Source: Oscillospiraceae bacterium | GTDB lineage: Bacteria; Bacillota; Clostridia; Oscillospirales; Oscillospiraceae | DNA: 11,677 bases | Direction of reading: 5' to 3' | Assembly (NCBI GenBank): GCA_017620315.1 | Contig: JAFZQQ010000301.1 | Span: forward strand, 1-11,677 | Part shown: one piece after another, positions 7,018 through 11,677 of the stretch | Position numbering within the stretch: position 1 is the stretch's first letter | Layout of the letters: each line of letters begins with the position of its first letter | Translations under genes and position numbers: made by a program | The notes under the pieces: generated by a model | Seen by the model: only the letters and a program-made list of their open reading frames with translations | Told to the model about the DNA's origin: nothing | The model's database searches: none

Positions 7018-7033
7018 TAATGATTCATTTTAT

Positions 7034-7042
7034 ATAATATCA
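7034..7042 (-). promoter_or_regulatory. Probable promoter (extended -10) for zapA and the leftward cluster
   Basis: On the minus strand TGATATTAT gives an extended -10 element (TG, one base, TATTAT at 7039-7034) in an AT-rich stretch, about 55 nt upstream of the zapA start codon. No close match to TTGACA stands at the usual distance (the hexamer at 17 nt is TTTTCT), which fits an extended -10 promoter. Assigned by eye. Confidence 0.45.
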
Positions 7043-7077
7043 CAAAGAAATAAGAAAGAAAAGAGCAAAAATTACTG

Positions 7078-7106
7078 TTTACGAAATATCATTTTTATTG
7101 TAGAAT
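7078..7106 (+). promoter_or_regulatory. Sigma-A-type promoter for the dnaD-dnaC-LTA synthase operon
   Basis: The -35 element TTTACG (7078-7083) is followed by a 17-nt AT-rich spacer and the -10 element TAGAAT (7101-7106), five of six bases of consensus. The expected transcription start near 7113 leaves a leader of about 20 nt before ATG 7135, enough for the GGAAAGGTGG ribosome binding site (7118-7127). A direct repeat ATTGTAG (7097-7103 and 7107-7113) straddles the -10 element and the start point. Confidence 0.7.
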
Positions 7107-7134
7107 ATTGTAGTTACGGAAAGGTGGCGGCGGC

Positions 7135-8070
7135 ATGGGAGAATATCTGCTGCATCTCAGGCAGGAAGAGAATATCACGATCGGCTCGGACGCCGTACGC
7201 CGCCTTGTGGAATACGGCAGCTCGGACGCCGCGCTGTTGTATCTTTGCCTTGCGCGGCACGGCGCGTCGCAGCCGGAAAAGCTGCGCGCCGAGCTCAGAT
7301 GGGACGCCGCGCGCTTTTCCGCGGCGGAAAAGGCGCTTGGGGATATGGGGCTCATCAGCGCGCCGGAGCCGGACAAGCCGGCCGCGAAAACGAGCCTGCC
7401 CTCCGCCGAGCCGATCCCGGAGCCTTCGACCACAATACCGGAGTACAGCCGCGAGGATGTTATGAACAAGCTGGAAAGCGACGGTTCGTTTTCGTCTCTT
7501 CTGCGCGAGGTCGAGCGAAAGCTCGGCAAGCTGAGCGAGCCCTCGGTCAAAAAGCTTCTGGGGCTTTACGATTTTCTGGGGCTTCCGGCGGAGGTCATCT
7601 TTCTGCTAGTCGGTTATTGTGCCGACCTCAAGGCCGAGCAGTTCGGCGCGGGCAAGCCGCCGACCATGCGCGAGATAGAGAAGGAAGGCTATGCCTGGGC
7701 CCGGCGCGAGCTTTTTTCGATCGACGCTGCGGACGAATTTATCAAAAAAGAGCGCAAAAAGCGCGGACGCTTCACGGAATATATGGACGCGCTGCAGCTC
7801 GGGGGACGTCAGCCCTCGCCCGGCGAGGAACGCTATATCGGAAGCTGGATAGAGATGGGCTTTCAGCCCGACGCGATCGCCATAGCCTACGACAAAACCG
7901 TGCTACGCTGCCATGAGCTCAAGTGGCCGTATCTCAACGGGATATTAAAGCGTTGGCATGAAAAGGGCATCCACACGCCGCAGGATATCGAACGTGAAAC
8001 ACTGGGAGCAAAGAAACAGGGCGCGCAGAAGGTCGAGGATCCCAACGCCTGGATGAACGATTACGACTGA
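7135..8070 (+). CDS. DnaD-domain replication initiation protein
   Basis: A 311-residue protein of the DnaD/DnaB (Gram-positive) replication restart and initiation family, which helps load the replicative helicase onto DNA opened by DnaA or PriA. Residues about 15-75 form a compact helical, probably winged-helix-like region. A Pro-rich linker (about 77-103) follows, then two DnaD-type helical domains. The first is about 104-190 (S-R-E-D-V-M through K-E-G-Y-A-W-A-R). The second is about 210-284 and has the signature Y-I-G-S-W-I-E-M-G-F followed by KWPYLNGILKRWHEKGIHT (263-281), with the conserved Y-x-x-x-I-L-x-x-W pattern. The start ATG has AGGTGG at 7 nt. The dnaC-type loader follows after 17 nt, as expected for partners. 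It could equally be called a DnaB-like protein in Bacillus terms (two DnaD domains), so I give no symbol. Confidence 0.88.
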   Translation: MGEYLLHLRQEENITIGSDAVRRLVEYGSSDAALLYLCLARHGASQPEKLRAELRWDAARFSAAEKALGDMGLISAPEPDKPAAKTSLPSAEPIPEPSTTIPEYSREDVMNKLESDGSFSSLLREVERKLGKLSEPSVKKLLGLYDFLGLPAEVIFLLVGYCADLKAEQFGAGKPPTMREIEKEGYAWARRELFSIDAADEFIKKERKKRGRFTEYMDALQLGGRQPSPGEERYIGSWIEMGFQPDAIAIAYDKTVLRCHELKWPYLNGILKRWHEKGIHTPQDIERETLGAKKQGAQKVEDPNAWMNDYD

Positions 8071-8087
8071 AAGGATGGTATGCCGCA

Positions 8088-9080
8088 GTGTCATATGACG
8101 GAAAGGTACTGCGCCGAGCCGCGGAAAAATACGATGAGGACAAGCAGCGTCGCGAGGAGCTTTTTCGCGCCCGCGCGAGGGAGTGCTATCTGAAAGAGCC
8201 GAGGCTTGAGGAGATAGACAGCGAGCTTTCTCACACGATGGCAAAAATCATAGCCTCCGGTTTCCGCCGTGGCACAGACCCGCGCACGGCGATAGAAGCG
8301 TTGAAAGAGGAAAACCTCGCTCTTCAGGCGGAGCGCAGCGAAATACTCGTCTCGCTCGGATACCCGGCCGACGCGCTTGAGCCCAAGCCGAACTGCCCCA
8401 AGTGCGGGGACACCGGCTGGAAGGACTCGGAAATGTGCTCGTGCCTAAAAAGCTATTATGTGCGCGAGCAGAACGCGGAGCTTTCACAGATGCTCGACCT
8501 CGGCACGCAGAGCTTCGAGAGCTTCAACTTTGACTACTACTCCCGCGAGATCGTCCCGGAGCGTCATAGTTCGCCGTTTCAGCGGATGGAAAAGAATTAC
8601 GACGCCTGCCGCGACTATGCGTACGAATTCTCGTCAAGAAGCGGCAACCTGCTGCTCTCCGGCGACCCCGGTCTCGGAAAGACCTTCCTTTCGGCAAGCA
8701 TAGCCCGCGTTGTCAGCGACGCAGGACATTCGGTGGTCTATGACACGGCGAGCCATATTTTCTCCCGCTTCGAGGCGCAAAAGTTCGACCGCGGCGACGA
8801 GGACGACAGCGCGGATCAGGACGTTTCGCGCTATATGCGCTGCGACCTTCTCATCATCGACGATCTCGGCACCGAGATGACGACCGCGTTCGTGCAGAGC
8901 GTCCTTTACCAGATCATCAACAACCGGCTCATAACCGGAAAAAAGACGATCATCTCCACCAACCTCAGCCCATCGACGCTCGGAACGCGCTATGGCGCGG
9001 CGATCCTCTCGCGCATCGAGGGGGAATACCGCATCCTGCCGTTCTTCGGCGACGACATCCGAAAGCTCAAAAGGACTTGA
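8088..9080 (+). CDS. dnaC: AAA+ replicative helicase loader, DnaC/DnaI type (GTG start)
   Basis: A 330-residue ATPase that delivers the hexameric replicative helicase to single-stranded DNA. The N-terminal region (1-100) is helical and charged, then a zinc-binding knuckle has cysteines 103, 106, 117 and 119 (C-P-K-C and C-S-C), as in DnaI-like loaders. The AAA+ module has Walker A G-D-P-G-L-G-K-T at 192-199, Walker B LLIIDDLGTE at 254-263, sensor 1 I-S-T-N at 289-292, and A-I-L-S-R-I-E-G near 305-312, where Arg309 is the likely arginine finger. The start is GTG 8088: no other start codon is in frame between the previous stop and it, and the nearby ATG at 8080 is out of frame and soon stops. 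The Shine-Dalgarno is loose (AAGGA at 12 nt, or GGATGG at 9 nt). In Bacillus the counterpart is dnaI; clostridial copies are usually labelled dnaC. Confidence 0.9.
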   Translation: MSYDGKVLRRAAEKYDEDKQRREELFRARARECYLKEPRLEEIDSELSHTMAKIIASGFRRGTDPRTAIEALKEENLALQAERSEILVSLGYPADALEPKPNCPKCGDTGWKDSEMCSCLKSYYVREQNAELSQMLDLGTQSFESFNFDYYSREIVPERHSSPFQRMEKNYDACRDYAYEFSSRSGNLLLSGDPGLGKTFLSASIARVVSDAGHSVVYDTASHIFSRFEAQKFDRGDEDDSADQDVSRYMRCDLLIIDDLGTEMTTAFVQSVLYQIINNRLITGKKTIISTNLSPSTLGTRYGAAILSRIEGEYRILPFFGDDIRKLKRT

Positions 9081-9087
9081 TACCGCC

Positions 9088-10971
9088 ATGCAGCGTTACG
9101 GCGCAGATTATAGATATAAAAGCATCATAAGGACTCGTGAGGGCTCGCGCCTTGTCGGCGCGAGCCAAAGTTACGTTACCAGCGCGTGCCTTCTGGCCGT
9201 GTGCGCGCTTGCCGTCGGGCTTCTCGCGCTGTGGCTCACCGCGGATTCATACTCCGCGTTCCGGCGCGCCGAGCTGTTTGTCTCCTACTTCCGCACGCCT
9301 TTCCTGCCGCTTATGAATCTGCTGCCTCCGCTGCTGCTCGCGGCGCTGGGCTGGTTCCTGTTCGGCAGGACGTGGGCGGCGTATCTGCTTGCCGCAATCC
9401 CGACGCTCGGCTTCGCGCTGGTGAACTACTATAAGATACTCCTGCGCGGCGACCCCTTTCTCGCCTCCGATTTCCGCCTTGCCCGCACAGCCGGCGGCAT
9501 ACTCGGTCAGTATTCGCTCACGGTGACGCGGCTGATGCTCGTGATCGCGGCGCTTTTTGCCGCGATGCTGCTGATACTGATCTTTTTTGCAAAAGCCTCT
9601 CTTCCCGGCAAAACGCGTATCGCCGGTATTCTCATTTGCGTTATCCTCACGCCGCTCATATACACGCAGCTCTATCTCAACGTGAAAATCTCAAACACCG
9701 CGCACAACAGTATTTGCGAGCACGAGTGGTCGCAGGTCGAGTTCTCGGTCTCGCGCGGCTCCTGGTATCCCTTTATTCTGAGCCTTCGCCGCGCCTTTCC
9801 TTCGACGCCGAAGGGCTACAGCGCGGAGGAAGCCGACAGGGTGCTCGCCGGCTATTCCGACGGCAGCATACCCGCCGACAAGCGTGTGAACGTCCTCGGC
9901 GTGATGCTTGAAGCCTACGCCGATCTGCGCGATTTTCCGATGCTTGCCGAGCTGGCCGACGTCCGCTCGGTCTATGCGCCGCTGTACGCGCTGGAAAAGG
10001 AGAGCGTCTCCGGCAAGCTGTTGACCAACATCTTCGCAGGCGGCACCGTGGATACGGAATGGGGCTTTTTGAGCGGCTATTCCCATCACGATGACTTCCG
10101 CGCAAACGTGGACTCGTACGTGCGCTATTTCAACTCCCAGGGTTATACGACGCTCTACCGCCATCCGGGCTACAGCTGGTACTATAACCGCGAGAATATA
10201 AACCGTTATCTCGGCTTCGACGAGAGAATGTTCATCGAAAACGGCTTCGACGCCTATGTCGACGCCGAGGCGGCGCCGTACCACTCCGACAGGCAGCTAT
10301 TTGACTTTCTGCTTGAGGATCTCGACGCCCATACCGCAAGGGGAGAGACGCTGTTCTCGTTTTCGGTCAGCTTTCAGAACCACGGGCCCTATTCCGATGT
10401 GCGCGGCGATAACTGCCGAACGCATGTCTCCGGCCCCGGCTGGTCGGGGGAGAGCTGCGCCGTAATAGACAACTATCTCGCAGGGATCGCCGAAACGACG
10501 GAGGAGCTTTCGCGTTTTGCAAGCGAGCTGGAAAAACGCGGCGAGCCCGTCGTGCTGGTGGTTTTCGGAGATCACAAGCCCTGGCTCGGCTATGACAGCG
10601 CGGTCTATAACGAGCTTGGCGTGAATCTCGACGTCACGACTGAGGAGGGCTTTTACAACTACTACTCGACGCCGTATCTCATCTGGGCAAACAGCGCAGC
10701 AAAGGCGGCGCTGGGCGAAGACTTCACCGGAGAGGGCGCGGATCTCTCGCCCTGCTTTCTGATGACGGAGCTCTTCGACCTCTGCTCGTGGGAGGGGCCT
10801 GCCTTCATGGGTCTTGCCCGTGAGATGCGCGCTGTGACCCCGCTGCTGCACGAGCAGGGTATCTTCATGGAAAACGGCAAGCTGACCGACACGCTTTCTC
10901 CCGAGGCGGCGGAGCTTTACGGCAATTACCGCTGCGCGGAGTACCGGCGCGAAACAAAGGGCATAAGATAA
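9088..10971 (+). CDS. LtaS-family membrane sulfatase-fold phosphotransferase (lipoteichoic acid synthase-like)
   Basis: A 627-residue membrane enzyme of the LTA synthase family, which transfers glycerol-phosphate from phosphatidylglycerol onto a surface glycolipid polymer outside the membrane. Five membrane spans are visible at about 30-51, 72-93, 95-117, 144-168 and 176-199, the usual LtaS number. A soluble sulfatase-like domain follows from about 265. Residues aligning by pattern with the LtaS active site are Glu275 (M-L-E-A-Y), nucleophile Thr320 (G-G-T-V-D-T-E), His432 (N-H-G-P-Y) and Asp495-His496 (F-G-D-H). STPYLIWAN (527-535) is another family signature. The frame runs 32 codons further upstream into dnaC, but that part is Ser/Arg-rich; ATG 9088 follows the dnaC stop by 7 nt, with AAGGA at 12 nt. 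The true product (polyglycerol-phosphate, a primer, or another phospho-substituent) cannot be read from sequence, so I give no symbol. Confidence 0.88.
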   Translation: MQRYGADYRYKSIIRTREGSRLVGASQSYVTSACLLAVCALAVGLLALWLTADSYSAFRRAELFVSYFRTPFLPLMNLLPPLLLAALGWFLFGRTWAAYLLAAIPTLGFALVNYYKILLRGDPFLASDFRLARTAGGILGQYSLTVTRLMLVIAALFAAMLLILIFFAKASLPGKTRIAGILICVILTPLIYTQLYLNVKISNTAHNSICEHEWSQVEFSVSRGSWYPFILSLRRAFPSTPKGYSAEEADRVLAGYSDGSIPADKRVNVLGVMLEAYADLRDFPMLAELADVRSVYAPLYALEKESVSGKLLTNIFAGGTVDTEWGFLSGYSHHDDFRANVDSYVRYFNSQGYTTLYRHPGYSWYYNRENINRYLGFDERMFIENGFDAYVDAEAAPYHSDRQLFDFLLEDLDAHTARGETLFSFSVSFQNHGPYSDVRGDNCRTHVSGPGWSGESCAVIDNYLAGIAETTEELSRFASELEKRGEPVVLVVFGDHKPWLGYDSAVYNELGVNLDVTTEEGFYNYYSTPYLIWANSAAKAALGEDFTGEGADLSPCFLMTELFDLCSWEGPAFMGLAREMRAVTPLLHEQGIFMENGKLTDTLSPEAAELYGNYRCAEYRRETKGIR

Positions 10972-10974
10972 AAG

Positions 10975-11008
10975 ACCGCGGCAGAGACGATTTTGTCCCT
11001 GCCGCGGT
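10975..11008. terminator. Bidirectional terminator hairpin between convergent genes
   Basis: A 10-bp perfect GC-rich stem, ACCGCGGCAG (10975-10984) with CTGCCGCGGT (10999-11008), encloses a 14-nt loop that can itself form GAC/GTC. It starts 4 nt after the LtaS-like stop and lies 14 nt beyond the glycyl-tRNA synthetase stop. On the minus strand it is followed by TCTTTTAT, a moderate U-tract. On the plus strand the following GTTATATT is a weaker tail. Confidence 0.8.
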
Positions 11009-11021
11009 GTTATATTCGATA

Positions 11022-11677
11022 TCAGAATTTGACGCGCTCGGCGATGTATGCCTTGACCTCAGATATGGGGATCCTCACCTGCTGCATCGTGTCGCGTTCG
11101 CGCACGGTGACGCAGTTGTCGGCGGGGGTGTTCTCGTCACCGACGGTCTGGAAGTCGACGGTGATGCAGAACGGGGTGCCGATCTCGTCCTCGCGGCGAT
11201 AGCGCTTGCCGATCGAGCCGGTCTCGTCGTAATCGACCATGAAGTCCTTCGCAAGCTCCTGATAGAGCTCCATCGCGGGCTTCGCGAGCACTTCCTTCTT
11301 GGAAAGGGGCAGGATCGCCGCCTTGTAAGGGGCAAGGAAGGGATGAAGGTGCAGCACGGTGCGAATGTCGTCCTTGCCGTTCTTGTCCTGGCCGACGACC
11401 TCCTCGTCATATGCGTCGCAGAGGAAGGCCAGCGCCACGCGGTCGCAGCCGAGGCTCGGCTCGATGACGTAGGGGATATAGTGCTCCTTCGTCTCGTCGT
11501 CGAAGTAGGTGAGATCCTTGCCGCTCGCCTCCTGATGGCGGCCGAGGTCATAATTCGTGCGGTCGGCGATGCCCCACAGCTCGCCCCAGTCGGTGAATGG
11601 GAAGGCGTATTCGATGTCCGTCGTGGCGCGGGAATAGAAGGCCAGCTCCGCGGGCTCATGGTCGCGCAGGCGCAGGT
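11022..11677 (-). CDS. glyQS: Glycyl-tRNA synthetase, single-chain dimeric type, C-terminal 218 residues
   Basis: The 3' end of a leftward gene whose beginning lies beyond the right edge. The enzyme charges tRNA-Gly with glycine in the cytoplasm. The frame is open from the window edge, and the visible protein begins [15 protein letters not shown]. It passes through [20 protein letters not shown] and then [20 protein letters not shown], strong signatures of the alpha2 glycyl-tRNA synthetase. Class II motif 3 is present as [20 protein letters not shown], with the conserved arginine. The anticodon-binding domain follows ([17 protein letters not shown] through [13 protein letters not shown]) and ends in E-R-V-K-F. 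The gene converges on the LtaS-like gene and shares the hairpin at 10975-11008. A T-box riboswitch often controls such genes, but that region would lie outside this window. Nothing looks truncated except at the edge. Confidence 0.96.
   Translation of the reverse strand, partial: LRLRDHEPAELAFYSRATTDIEYAFPFTDWGELWGIADRTNYDLGRHQEASGKDLTYFDDETKEHYIPYVIEPSLGCDRVALAFLCDAYDEEVVGQDKNGKDDIRTVLHLHPFLAPYKAAILPLSKKEVLAKPAMELYQELAKDFMVDYDETGSIGKRYRREDEIGTPFCITVDFQTVGDENTPADNCVTVRERDTMQQVRIPISEVKAYIAERVKF

Noticed and set aside
8080-8140. ATG at 8080 as the start of the helicase loader
   Set aside because: It is in a different frame from the loader and soon meets a stop; only GTG 8088 opens the loader frame.
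9691-10284. A 197-codon minus-strand frame antisense to the LtaS-like gene
   Set aside because: It overlaps the catalytic domain coding region and shows only Arg/Val/Ala-rich shadow composition.

Overview
The window reads as ordinary chromosome from a GC-rich, Gram-positive-lineage anaerobe of the Clostridia; an Oscillospiraceae-like gut bacterium is my best guess. The signs are strong AGGAGG-type ribosome binding sites, a DnaD-domain protein paired with a DnaC/DnaI-type helicase loader, a ZapA-U32-Maf-MreC-MreD-PBP2 gene order, a glycyl-tRNA synthetase of the single-chain dimeric type, and an LtaS-like enzyme. I see no phage, transposon, CRISPR, rRNA or tRNA sequence. The taxonomic guess is inference.

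Left arm, all minus strand, in transcription order: zapA (cell division), a U32-family protein (probable RNA hydroxylation factor), maf (nucleotide house-cleaning), mreC and mreD (elongasome scaffold), mrdA/PBP2 (elongation transpeptidase), and then the first 86 codons of a GH13 glycosidase running off the left edge. The maf-mreC-mreD-mrdA part is very tight: at each junction the upstream stop codon overlaps or abuts the next Shine-Dalgarno, with 8 nt from SD to start every time. mreB is not in its usual place between maf and mreC. A terminator-like hairpin lies between zapA and the U32 gene.

Centre: a 156-bp AT-rich divergent intergenic region (6979-7134) holds a good sigma-A-type promoter for the rightward genes, a probable extended -10 promoter for the leftward genes, and a DnaA-box-like 9-mer.

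Right arm, plus strand: a DnaD-domain replication protein, a DnaC/DnaI-type AAA+ helicase loader and an LtaS-family membrane phosphotransferase are packed as one likely operon. A strong hairpin separates it from the convergent C-terminal part of glycyl-tRNA synthetase, which enters from the right edge.

Together the window links chromosome replication initiation, divisome assembly, lateral wall elongation and cell-surface polymer synthesis around one divergent promoter region. I did not find a clearly novel system. The items worth a second look are regulatory and architectural: the zapA/U32 hairpin, the stop-SD fusions, the missing mreB, the ZapA tail, the helicase-loader/LtaS operon and the DnaA-box-like site.
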